Assembly: GCA_009837395.1 (NCBI GenBank)
Contig: VXTP01000016.1
Span: forward strand, 1-52,831
Source: Gemmatimonadota bacterium
Lineage (GTDB): Bacteria > JAAXHH01
Direction of reading: 5' to 3'
DNA: 52,831 nucleotides
Part shown: in pieces, positions 39,437 through 46,786 of the stretch
Position numbering within the stretch: the first letter of the stretch is position 1
Layout of the letters: every line of letters starts with the position of its first letter
Notes under the pieces: generated by a model
Seen by the model: the letters and a program-made list of their open reading frames with translations, nothing else
The model's database searches: none
What the model was told of the DNA's origin: nothing
Position numbers and translations under genes: made by a program

Positions 39437-40456
39437 ATGAGCAGCCTTAAACCGATCTGGCCGAGGGCGGTATGGGCGAGTTGCGCCTTGCTGCTTTCGA
39501 TCGCTTCCGTATCCGCGGACACAAGACCGTCCGATGGACATGCTCCGGTAGACGGTCCGATCGGACCGGCCGAGCCACCCGCCGAAATAGCCGGGCCATC
39601 CGCCGAAGTGGACGGACCATCCGCCGAAGTGGACGGACCGTCTGCGACGCCAATCAGGTCGAGCAGGTGGAACACGGGCGTCCGTGTGCGTGCACGGGCC
39701 GCCCTCGTGGTCGACATGCAGTCGGGCGAGGTGATCTATCAGAAGAACGCGACGTCGCCGTTCCCGGTAGCGAGCATCACGAAGCTGATGACGGCCGTGA
39801 CCTACATGGGATTGAATCCGGACCTGGACAAGCAGGTCAGCATCACCCGGCAGGACGTCTACCGGTCGAACTGGACGAAACTGAGATACAGGGAACGGGT
39901 CTCGGCCCGGGATCTGCTATACGCCACCCTGGTCGCTTCGGACAACGCGGCGGCCCGGGCGCTGGCCCGTGCGACGGGCCTGACGATCGAGGCGTTCGTG
40001 GAGCAGATGAACGCAACGGCGGCTGCACTCGGCCTGGCGAACTCGCGATTTACCGAACCCACCGGATTGGATTCAGGCAATACGTCCACCGCGGTGGACT
40101 GCGTAGCGCTTCTGTGGAATGCGCTGCAGGACGATCTGCTGGCGGAGATCCTCCTGGCTAAGGAGTATCGTTTCGGCACGAACCGGCGCACCCATACCAT
40201 CAGGACCACCAACCGGCTGGCCCGCGATCCGGTATCCGAAAGCCGGTGGGCGTGCGTAGGCAGCAAGACCGGATACATCCGCAGAGCCGGGTATTGTCTC
40301 GTGCTCAGGGCTGTCGGCAACGATGGCGACGATCTTTATGCCGTCATACTTGGCGGTCCGACGAGCAGGACCCGGTTCACGGACATGCGGCGCCTGCTGG
40401 ACTGGAGCGTGAATACCGCCCCCGCCGTGGGACCGCGGGCCGGGGTCGGCGGCTGA
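39437..40456 (+). CDS. D-alanyl-D-alanine carboxypeptidase/endopeptidase (PBP, S11 family)
   Basis: 339 residues. Signal peptide (about 1-28) followed by a Pro/Ala/Glu/Val spacer built of 7-residue PSAEVDG repeats. Catalytic motifs of low-molecular-weight PBPs: SITKLMTAV (SxxK), SDNAAARAL (SxN) and GSKTGYIRRAGYC (KTG). It trims or cuts peptidoglycan stem peptides in the periplasm. There is no C-terminal amphipathic anchor like that of DacA. It follows the c-di-AMP cyclase, an enzyme often tied to cell-wall homeostasis. The stop lies in a duplicated segment. Confidence 0.93.
   Translation: MSSLKPIWPRAVWASCALLLSIASVSADTRPSDGHAPVDGPIGPAEPPAEIAGPSAEVDGPSAEVDGPSATPIRSSRWNTGVRVRARAALVVDMQSGEVIYQKNATSPFPVASITKLMTAVTYMGLNPDLDKQVSITRQDVYRSNWTKLRYRERVSARDLLYATLVASDNAAARALARATGLTIEAFVEQMNATAAALGLANSRFTEPTGLDSGNTSTAVDCVALLWNALQDDLLAEILLAKEYRFGTNRRTHTIRTTNRLARDPVSESRWACVGSKTGYIRRAGYCLVLRAVGNDGDDLYAVILGGPTSRTRFTDMRRLLDWSVNTAPAVGPRAGVGG
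39579..39641. repeat. 21-bp in-frame triplication in the PBP spacer
   Basis: Units at 39579, 39600 and 39621 (CCGCCGAAGTGGACGGACCAT and variants) encode PSAEVDG repeats after the signal peptide. Confidence 0.92.
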
Positions 40457-40480
40457 CGCGGCCAAGATCGGCGGCTGACC
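40446..40480. repeat. Stop-codon duplication after the PBP gene
   Basis: TCGGCGGCTGAC, containing the PBP TGA (40454-40456), recurs 22 bases downstream at 40468 with its own TGA. Confidence 0.8.
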
Positions 40481-40549
40481 GAATTCGGGGAGAAAACGAT
40501 CGAAGGACGTCCGGGTGGACGTATCTTCAGCACCGGTTGAGGAGAGCGT

Positions 40550-40717
40550 ATGTTGGCGACGATTGGTTTCAGCGTGATCGGTACGGTAATCCTGGGTCTT
40601 GTCGCGATTGGCCTGGTCTACCTGATGGCCCTCGCGGGAGGCGGGCAGCGCGTGCGCGCCTCCGCACGGCGCGCGGGAGGCAGAACCCGCCCCGCCCGTC
40701 CCGGCGACCGTAGATGA
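40550..40717 (+). CDS. Small single-helix membrane protein, 55 residues
   Basis: ATG 40550, with GGAGAG four bases before it, to TGA 40717. One hydrophobic helix (IGFSVIGTVILGLVAIGLVY) followed by an Arg-rich C-terminal tail (RASARRAGGRTRPARPGDRR). No family recognised. It lies 16 bases before the DUF4159 gene and is probably co-transcribed with it. Confidence 0.6.
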   Translation: MLATIGFSVIGTVILGLVAIGLVYLMALAGGGQRVRASARRAGGRTRPARPGDRR

Positions 40718-40733
40718 CCGGGAGCTTCCCGCG

Positions 40734-41423
40734 ATGATCTCCCTTCGCAGAAGCGTGCACGTGCTCCTGCTGTGCGGCATCATCCTCGGGTGGACGGGTT
40801 ACGAAGGGCGGGCGGCCGAGCGCGAAAACGGCAGGCTGACCATCGCGCGGATGAAGTACGACGGCGGAGGCGACTGGTACAACGACCCCGAAGCCATACC
40901 CAACCTGGCCCGTGAGCTGCAGTTGCGTGCGGGCATAGAGACGAACCCGGATCAGCGTGTCGTCACCCTGACCGACGATCTCCTGTACTCTTCCCCCTTC
41001 CTTTTCATGACCGGCCACGGCGAAGTCAGGTGGACCGAACCGGAAATCCGTAACCTCCGCACCTACCTGACGCGGGGCGGTTTCCTCTACGCCGATGACG
41101 ATTACGGGATGGACGAGGCCTTTCGCCGGGAGATGAAACGGGTCTTTCCGGACAAGGACTTCGTCGAGCTGCCCTTCGACCATCCCATCTATCACATCAT
41201 CTATGACTTCCCGGCCGGGCCGCCCAAACATCATGAGCACGACGGCAAGCCGCCCCAGGGGTTCGGGCTCTTCCACGACGGACGGCTGGTGGTGTATTAC
41301 ACGTACGAAAGCAATGTCAGCGACGGCTGGGCCGACGAAAAGACCCACAACGATCCGCCGGCGAAACGCGAAGCCGCGTTCAGAATGGGCATCAACATCG
41401 TCGCATACGCGCTCTATCGTTGA
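40734..41423 (+). CDS. DUF4159 domain protein, secreted
   Basis: 229 residues. N-terminal signal sequence (LRRSVHVLLLCGIILGWTGY). The rest is one DUF4159 domain: FTIARMKYDGGGDWYNDPE-like start (here LTIARMKYDGGGDWYNDPEA), TDDLLYSSPFLFMTGHGEV, LRTYLTRGGFLYADDDYG, FPDKDFVELPFDHPIYHIIY, and INIVAYALYR at the end. DUF4159 resembles a ThuA/GATase-like fold; its biochemical role is unknown. It is often found with ATPase (MoxR) and von Willebrand clusters, which are absent here. Confidence 0.9.
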   Translation: MISLRRSVHVLLLCGIILGWTGYEGRAAERENGRLTIARMKYDGGGDWYNDPEAIPNLARELQLRAGIETNPDQRVVTLTDDLLYSSPFLFMTGHGEVRWTEPEIRNLRTYLTRGGFLYADDDYGMDEAFRREMKRVFPDKDFVELPFDHPIYHIIYDFPAGPPKHHEHDGKPPQGFGLFHDGRLVVYYTYESNVSDGWADEKTHNDPPAKREAAFRMGINIVAYALYR

Positions 41424-41448
41424 CGCGGGTGCCGGCTTGCGGTATACT
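41420..41448 (+). promoter_or_regulatory. Strong sigma-70 promoter of the 112-residue gene
   Basis: TTGACG (41420), 17 bases, TATACT (41443). The -35 box overlaps the DUF4159 stop codon. Predicted start near 41455, about 95 bases before the ATG at 41551. Confidence 0.78.
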
Positions 41449-41550
41449 GAAACCCGGAAGGCGAAACGGACGTCTAACCACTAAAGACCATACGGCCGCT
41501 GAAGCCGCGGTTCAGTAACGCACGAAGGAACCAGGAAAAGGAGTCCCATC

Positions 41551-41889
41551 ATGAACCTCTGGCAAACGATCAAGTCGGAATTGGACGGTCCGATCGAAAC
41601 CGTACGCAAGAGCCTGTCCGGCGCGCTGGACATGGCGGAAGACCTCACGCGGAAGGGCCGGATCAAGCTGGAGATCCAGTCGGCCCGTGCCGATATCCGC
41701 AACCAGATGACCGAATTGGGCGGCAGGGTGCATCAGTTGGTGGTCGATGATGGTATCACCGACGTGTCGGGAGATACGGAAGTGACTGGCATCCTGGATC
41801 GCATCAAGGCGTCGCAGCAGAACATCGAGGACCGGGAAGAAGAGCTGCGGCGCGAGGATACGGAACCCGCGGAGAAGAAAGCCTCCTGA
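41551..41889 (+). CDS. Small helical coiled-coil protein, unknown
   Basis: 112 residues, no membrane helix or signal peptide. Almost all predicted alpha-helix, with an N-terminal WQTIKSELDGPIETVRKSL, a basic middle (LTRKGRIKLEIQSARADIR) and a Glu/Lys-rich C-terminus (DREEELRREDTEPAEKKAS). AAAAGGAG stands seven bases before the ATG. It has its own promoter and a strong terminator, so it is a monocistronic and probably well-expressed gene. No family recognised; the shape suits a stress or cell-envelope-associated helical protein, which is speculation. Confidence 0.8.
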   Translation: MNLWQTIKSELDGPIETVRKSLSGALDMAEDLTRKGRIKLEIQSARADIRNQMTELGGRVHQLVVDDGITDVSGDTEVTGILDRIKASQQNIEDREEELRREDTEPAEKKAS

Positions 41890-41926
41890 CGCGGCGCCGC
41901 CACGGAGGATGAACGGAAGAGCACAG

Positions 41927-41962
41927 ACCCCGGCATGCCGCCGACGCATGCCGGGGTTTTCT
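41927..41962 (+). terminator. Intrinsic terminator
   Basis: Ten-pair stem CCCCGGCATG/CATGCCGGGG with a nine-base loop, followed by TTTTCT. Ends the 112-residue gene and insulates the ribose-type operon. Confidence 0.93.
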
Positions 41963-41985
41963 GTATCCCCACCGATACGTTTTCC

Positions 41986-42013
41986 TTGATTTAGGCCTGC
42001 GGTCCCTTACAAT
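41986..42013 (+). promoter_or_regulatory. Promoter of the ribose-type ABC operon
   Basis: TTGATT (41986), 16 bases, TACAAT (42008). Predicted start near 42020, giving a short leader before ATG 42044. No operator palindrome or LacI-type gene was recognised nearby. Confidence 0.65.
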
Positions 42014-42043
42014 TTCAGGACACCCCGTCCACCGAGAAAAACC

Positions 42044-43108
42044 ATGCGAACGCCCGGAACGACGATGCTGCCGATGCTACGAATCCTGCTCGGTTCCCAG
42101 CAAACGGGACTGATACTCGTCATCCTGCTGCTCGGCGCGGTACTCTCCGTTTTCGCGGGGTATCACGTGGACCGTACCACGGGCGAACTCGTCAACAATT
42201 TTCTGAATTCCCGCACGTTGATGCAGACGGCCACGGACGCCAGTTTCTTCGTGATCATGGCCGTCGGGGCGACCATGGTAATCATCTCCGGCGGGATCGA
42301 TCTCTCGGTCGGCTCGATTTACGCCCTGTCCGGCGTGATGACCGCCATGGTCCTGCGGGCCATGGCCCCGGAAGCTCCCTTCGCGGTGGTCGCGCTGGCC
42401 GTCGTGACCTGCGTCAGCCTGGGGGTGCTGTGCGGTCTGCTGAACGGGTTGATGGTGGTCGGACTCCGCGTGCACCCCTTTATCGTCACGCTCGGTACGA
42501 TGTGGGTATTCCGCGGCGTCGCTTTCGTGGCCAGCGAGGCGGAGAGCATTCTCGTGCCGCAGCCTCTGACCGACGCGATCAAGCTGTCCTTCGGGTCCGA
42601 CGCCCTCTATCCCATGCCCATGATCATCATGCTCCTCATCACGGCCGCCGGCGCGGTTTACCTGTCCAGGACCGTCATGGGCCGCCATATTTTCGCCGTG
42701 GGCGGCAACGTGGAGGCCGGCCGATACGCCGGTTTGCGGATCGACCGGATCCTGGTTGGTGTATACGTGATTTCAGGACTCACCGCGGGCATCGCCGCGC
42801 TGGTGGGCAGCAGCTACTACGGCTCGGCCTCCTGCGCCGATGCCACGGGTTACGAACTCTACGTGATCGCTTCAGCGGTCGTCGGCGGCGCGAGCCTTCG
42901 CGGTGGCCGGGGAAGCGCGGTCAACGCCATGCTCGGCGCCATGTTGATCGTCCTTATCCGCCAGTCCATCCGCACCCTGCACCTGGACCAGAACTACGAA
43001 TGGGTCGTAATCGGTTGCGCGATCATCGTCGCCGTCGTCCTCGACCAGGTGAACCGCCGGCTCACGGCACGCAGACTGGCCGGAGCGGGCCGGTCCGTGA
43101 CCGTATAG
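42044..43108 (+). CDS. Sugar ABC permease, RbsC type
   Basis: 354 residues with about ten helices. Typical motifs: TDASFFVIMAVGATMVIISGGIDLSVGSI, here split as VGATMVIISGGIDLSVGS; GLLNGLMVVGLRVHPFIVTLG; and GRHIFAVGGNVEAGRYAGLR, the cytoplasmic loop of RbsC/XylH-like proteins. It imports a pentose, hexose or related polyol together with the lipoprotein and dual ATPase downstream. In-frame ATGs further in are possible starts. The stop and 20 neighbouring bases are duplicated. Confidence 0.93.
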   Translation: MRTPGTTMLPMLRILLGSQQTGLILVILLLGAVLSVFAGYHVDRTTGELVNNFLNSRTLMQTATDASFFVIMAVGATMVIISGGIDLSVGSIYALSGVMTAMVLRAMAPEAPFAVVALAVVTCVSLGVLCGLLNGLMVVGLRVHPFIVTLGTMWVFRGVAFVASEAESILVPQPLTDAIKLSFGSDALYPMPMIIMLLITAAGAVYLSRTVMGRHIFAVGGNVEAGRYAGLRIDRILVGVYVISGLTAGIAALVGSSYYGSASCADATGYELYVIASAVVGGASLRGGRGSAVNAMLGAMLIVLIRQSIRTLHLDQNYEWVVIGCAIIVAVVLDQVNRRLTARRLAGAGRSVTV

Positions 43109-43133
43109 GCCCGGTCCGTGACCGTATAGGCCG
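43092..43133. repeat. 21-bp duplication across the RbsC-type stop
   Basis: GGTCCGTGACCGTATAGGCC occurs at 43092 and 43113. The TAG at 43106-43108 is repeated in the same frame at 43127-43129, a second in-frame stop. Confidence 0.95.
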
Positions 43134-43154
43134 GTTCAGAAAGGAACGAAATCG

Positions 43155-44282
43155 ATGATTCCCCTGAAGAAGATGCTACAGTTGCTGTTTGTGCCGACCG
43201 TGTCGACCGCACCGGCCGCGCCGACCATGCCGATCGTGCCGGCCGCGCTGACCGCGCTGACCATGCTGGCCAAGCTGACCATGCTGGCCGCGGGCTTGTC
43301 CATTGTTGCGGCAGGTTGCGGTGGAACCGCGCCGCCGGACGACAACCGGCTCGTGATTTCCATGATCGCCAAGAGCACGACCAATCCCGTGTTCCTGTCG
43401 TCCCGTACCGGCGCCGAGGCGGCAGCCAGGGAGTTGTCGGAAGCCCACGGCGTCGACATCGTGATCGACTGGCGCACGCCGCCGACGGAGGACGGCCAGG
43501 TCCAGGCACAGCGTATCGCGCAGGCCGTGAACGAGGGCGCCGACGTGGTCCTGATCTCCTGTTCGGACGCCGCCAAGGTCACGGGCGCCATCAACGACGC
43601 GGTAGACCGGGGCGTGCCGGTCATGACCTTCGACAGCGACGCGCCGGACTCGAAGCGGTTCGCCTTCTTCGGCGTGGACGACATCAAGACCGGCGGCCTG
43701 ATCATGGGGGAACTGGCCAAGGCGATGGACGGCCGGGGCCGCGTGGCCATCCTCGCGGGCAACCAGAACGCGCCGAACTTGCGCAAGCGGGTGGAAGGCG
43801 TGCTGCAGAAGGCCGCCGAATATCCGGAAATATCGATCGTGGGGACCTTCTATCACATTGAAACCCCCCAGGACGCCGCCGCCGAAGTCGTGCGCGTCAA
43901 CAATGCCTATCCGGACATCGAGGGATGGGCCATGGTCGGCGGATGGGCGCTTTTCACGCAGACCCTGCTGACCGACCTGGATCCTGAACGCATGAAGATC
44001 ATCTCGGTTGACGCGCTGCCGCCCCAGCTGACCTATATCGAACAGGGCATCGTTCCCGTGTTGTGGGGACAGCCGACCTACCTGTGGGGATACGAATCCG
44101 TCCGCCTGATCGTCGAGAAGATCCACCTGAAGCAGGATGTGCCCGTGATCAACCCGCTCGAACTGGTCCACGTGTCCCAGGAGAACCTCGGCGAATGGGC
44201 GGCGATGCTCCAGGGGTGGGGATTCACTGACGTGCCGGAACGGTACCTGCAGATGGATAAACAACCCGCCTCGGGCGACTGA
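43155..44282 (+). CDS. Sugar-binding lipoprotein, RbsB-like (type-1 periplasmic fold)
   Basis: 375 residues; AAAGGA lies before the ATG. The signal peptide is oddly long (about 50 residues) and built of small Thr/Ala/Pro/Met repeats, ending in the lipobox VAAGC. Mature part: RLVISMIAKSTTNPVFLSSR, ADVVLISCSDAAKVTGAIND, VPVMTFDSDAPDSKRFAFFG and GRVAILAGNQNAPNLRKRVE, the pattern of ribose/galactose binding proteins. It feeds the permease upstream and the ATPase downstream. Which sugar is bound is unknown. Confidence 0.92.
   Translation: MIPLKKMLQLLFVPTVSTAPAAPTMPIVPAALTALTMLAKLTMLAAGLSIVAAGCGGTAPPDDNRLVISMIAKSTTNPVFLSSRTGAEAAARELSEAHGVDIVIDWRTPPTEDGQVQAQRIAQAVNEGADVVLISCSDAAKVTGAINDAVDRGVPVMTFDSDAPDSKRFAFFGVDDIKTGGLIMGELAKAMDGRGRVAILAGNQNAPNLRKRVEGVLQKAAEYPEISIVGTFYHIETPQDAAAEVVRVNNAYPDIEGWAMVGGWALFTQTLLTDLDPERMKIISVDALPPQLTYIEQGIVPVLWGQPTYLWGYESVRLIVEKIHLKQDVPVINPLELVHVSQENLGEWAAMLQGWGFTDVPERYLQMDKQPASGD
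43257..43292. repeat. 18-bp duplication in a lipoprotein signal peptide
   Basis: CTGACCATGCTGGCC plus a codon, twice in tandem (43257, 43275), giving LTMLAKLTMLAA. The 60 bases before it are weaker repeats of the same kind (CCGACC, GCCGGC, GCGCTGACC). Confidence 0.85.
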
Positions 44283-44294
44283 TCCGGTAACGCC

Positions 44295-45794
44295 ATGGAC
44301 CGCAACCGACCGAACTCCTATATCGAATTCGACCGGATCACCAAGCGGTTTCCCGGCGTGACGGCCCTCGACGAAGTGACCTTCGGCATCCAGGCGGGAA
44401 CCTGCCATGCCGTGGTCGGCGAGAACGGCGCCGGCAAGAGCACGCTGGGCCGCATCCTGACCGGCATTTACGGCCTCGACGGCGGACAGATCCGCATCGA
44501 CGGCCGGCCCGTGCAGTTTCTTGAACCGGGAGACGCCCTGGAACTGGGCATCGGCATGGTTCACCAGGAGCTCGTTTTCTGCGAGAACCTTTCCGTCGCC
44601 GAGAACCTCTGCCTGGGGAACCTGCCGGCCCGGGGCGGGTTCGTCTCCGACCGGAAGATGGCGCACCGTGCGCGCCGGCTGCTGTCGGCGATCGAAGTCG
44701 ACATGGACGTGGAAACGCCCATCGGAGAACTGCCGGTGGCCCAGCAGCAGCTCGTCCAGATCGCTGCGGCCCTGGGCAGCGGCGCCCGCGTGATCGTCTT
44801 CGACGAGCCGACCAGCAGCCTCTCCCACGTGGAAGCGGAACGGCTTCGGGAGAACATCCGTCATCTCAAATCTAAGGGGGTGACGTCGATCTACATCTCC
44901 CACGACCTGGACGAGATCTTCCGCCTCTGTGACGTCGTGACGGTGCTTCGGGATGGACGGCACGTGGCCACCCGGCCGGTCGCCGAACTCGACCGCCCGG
45001 CCCTGATCAACCTCATGATCGGCCGCACCTTCGAGGCCTACTTCCCCTCCCACGTGGACACCGAGCCCGGCGGACAGATGCTGGCCGTGGAAAACCTGTC
45101 GAGTCCCGGCAAGTTCGAGGACGTGTCCTTCTCGGTGCGGTCCGGGGAAATACTGGCCCTGGCCGGCCTGGTGGGCGCCGGCCGGACCGAAGTGCTGCAG
45201 GCCGTGTTCGGGCTGGACCCCATGGCCACGGGCAGGATCAGCGTTTCGGGCCAGCCGACGAAAATCCGGCACCCGATCGACGCCATGCGGTCGGGCATCG
45301 GCCTCGTGCCCGAGGACCGCAAGCGCTTCGGTCTCGTCCTTTCGCTCCGCGTGGATCAGAACATCGGTCTGCCCACCCTGGCCAGCCGTTCCGATTTCGG
45401 ATGGATCCGCGGCAGCCGGGAGGAAGAACTGGCCCGGGAATATGTGCGGCGGCTGTCGGTGCGGCCCGACAATGTCCGGTACGACACGGCGGGCCTGTCG
45501 GGCGGCAATCAGCAGAAGGTGGTCCTGGCCAAGTGGCTGGCCGCGAACTGCCCGATCCTGCTCATCGACGAACCCACCCGGGGGGTAGACGTGGGCGCCA
45601 AGTCGGAGATGCACGCCCTCATCGATCAACTGGCCCATGAGGGCACGGCCATCGTGCTCGTGTCGAGCGAACTGCCCGAGGTGCTCAACCTGTCGACACG
45701 GATACTCGTGTTGCGTTCCGGGCGTGTGGCTGGAGAACTTTCCCGCGATGAGGCGGACCAGGGCGCGGTGATGCGAATGATGGCGGGGGTGTAG
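44295..45794 (+). CDS. Sugar ABC ATPase, RbsA type (two nucleotide-binding domains)
   Basis: 499 residues. Domain 1: Walker A GENGAGKSTLGRILTG, a degenerate signature region (VAQQQLVQIAAAL) and Walker B VIVFDEPTSSL. Domain 2: degenerate Walker A GLVGAGRTEVLQ, intact signature LSGGNQQKVVLAKWL and LLIDEPTRGVDVG. This alternation is usual in RbsA/MglA. It completes the importer. Downstream the base composition drops sharply into the AT-rich island. Confidence 0.95.
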   Translation: MDRNRPNSYIEFDRITKRFPGVTALDEVTFGIQAGTCHAVVGENGAGKSTLGRILTGIYGLDGGQIRIDGRPVQFLEPGDALELGIGMVHQELVFCENLSVAENLCLGNLPARGGFVSDRKMAHRARRLLSAIEVDMDVETPIGELPVAQQQLVQIAAALGSGARVIVFDEPTSSLSHVEAERLRENIRHLKSKGVTSIYISHDLDEIFRLCDVVTVLRDGRHVATRPVAELDRPALINLMIGRTFEAYFPSHVDTEPGGQMLAVENLSSPGKFEDVSFSVRSGEILALAGLVGAGRTEVLQAVFGLDPMATGRISVSGQPTKIRHPIDAMRSGIGLVPEDRKRFGLVLSLRVDQNIGLPTLASRSDFGWIRGSREEELAREYVRRLSVRPDNVRYDTAGLSGGNQQKVVLAKWLAANCPILLIDEPTRGVDVGAKSEMHALIDQLAHEGTAIVLVSSELPEVLNLSTRILVLRSGRVAGELSRDEADQGAVMRMMAGV

Positions 45795-46048
45795 GGGGTT
45801 CGGGTTACATCACATTTCCTACTTCTCAATTAACCCGACATTCAGATAAAAATATAACATTCTATGTCATACTCCCAATGCTCGCGATTCGTATTGCAAC
45901 ATTCCTCGATTTTTAGGCAAATAAAACGACCAATCATTTAGCAACGTCAGTAAAAGCAACGAAAAAACCAAAATGTTGTAAGAAGGTCACCATGTAAATA
46001 GGCTGATTTGATCGAAGCTTGATTAACACTTCCAAGGGAGCGATTGGA
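45795..46048. other. AT-rich intergenic segment, left part of an island
   Basis: About 250 bases, visibly AT-rich (21 G+C of 60 in bases 45841-45900). No gene, tRNA, terminal inverted repeat or clear promoter recognised. It marks the left border of the compositional island that continues to about 46780. Confidence 0.6.
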
Positions 46049-46645
46049 GTGAATCTTACTTCCAACGAGATCATAACGATTTTATTGTTTCTATTACCCG
46101 GATTTGTAACTGCTGCGATTTTCTTCAGTTATACTTCACATCTCAAACCCAGTCCGTTTGAAAGAGTAATCCAGGCTTTGGTATTCACTATTATGAACCA
46201 CGCAGCGGTAGAAGCTATACGGTTGTGTGGAAGGACATTGCACTGGTTATCTATGAAACTGGACGTCGTTTGGATATACGTGACCGTTTCACGGGTTGCA
46301 TCGATATTCGATTTGGTCCCAGAGGTATTGTTATATGTTGTAATTGCCGTTTTACTTGGTTTTACAGCTGTGTATATTACTAATAATGACACGTTCCACC
46401 GAATACTCCGTAAATACAAATTTACAGTGGAGGATTCCTACCCATCAGAATGGTATTCGGCTTTTGCACAAAGCAGGACTTACGTTGTTCTACACCTTAT
46501 TGGCCAAAGGCGCCTTTATGGTTGGCCCAAAGAATGGTCCGGAAATCCAGACAATGGTCATTTATTGATTTCAGAATGTGAATGGCTAGACGGAGAGCAG
46601 CGAATACCTGTACAAGGCGTTGATACAATGTTGATTCCGGATTAG
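46049..46645 (+). CDS. DUF6338-like membrane protein, AT-rich
   Basis: 198 residues from GTG 46049, chosen for AAGGGAG eight bases upstream; a TTG at 46019 is possible. Three hydrophobic helices lie in the N-terminal half (ITILLFLLPGFVTAAIFFSY; VIQALVFTIMNHAAVEAIRL; EVLLYVVIAVLLGFTAVYIT); the C-terminal half is soluble and ends with a conserved-looking block (YGWPKEWSGNPDNGHLLISE). This matches my memory of the DUF6338 family, whose function is unknown. Codon use is unlike its neighbours (many ATA, TTA, AAT codons). A polyproline peptide gene follows three bases after the stop. Likely horizontally acquired. Confidence 0.7.
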   Translation: MNLTSNEIITILLFLLPGFVTAAIFFSYTSHLKPSPFERVIQALVFTIMNHAAVEAIRLCGRTLHWLSMKLDVVWIYVTVSRVASIFDLVPEVLLYVVIAVLLGFTAVYITNNDTFHRILRKYKFTVEDSYPSEWYSAFAQSRTYVVLHLIGQRRLYGWPKEWSGNPDNGHLLISECEWLDGEQRIPVQGVDTMLIPD

Positions 46646-46648
46646 TTT

Positions 46649-46768
46649 ATGGCTAAAAAACCATTACCTCCGCCAAGAAGAATCAGTGAAGAAACAAGGG
46701 GGCAGACACCAAAACCGGCAAACGTGGTAAAACCACCACCGCCACCTCCGCCTCCACCCAAGAAATAA
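46649..46768 (+). CDS. 39-residue polyproline peptide
   Basis: ATG 46649 to TAA 46768, three bases after the stop of the DUF6338-like gene and with no ribosome site of its own, so translation probably depends on termination-reinitiation. Sequence pattern: basic-proline start MAKKPLPPPRR, a polar middle, then nine consecutive prolines and KK at the end. A nine-proline run would need EF-P. The codons for proline are varied (CCA, CCG, CCT, CCC), so the run is not a simple trinucleotide expansion, suggesting it is selected as protein. Confidence 0.6.
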   Translation: MAKKPLPPPRRISEETRGQTPKPANVVKPPPPPPPPPKK

Positions 46769-46786
46769 CGCCTGATTTTAGTGTGA

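Noticed and set aside
43176-45638. 820-codon antisense frame over the ribose-type importer genes
   Set aside because: Same cause: mirrors RbsB- and RbsA-type coding sequence; no domain recognised.
45795-46048. Insertion-sequence or phage boundary at the AT-rich island
   Set aside because: No transposase, integrase, terminal inverted repeat, target duplication or tRNA end was found; acquisition is inferred from composition only.
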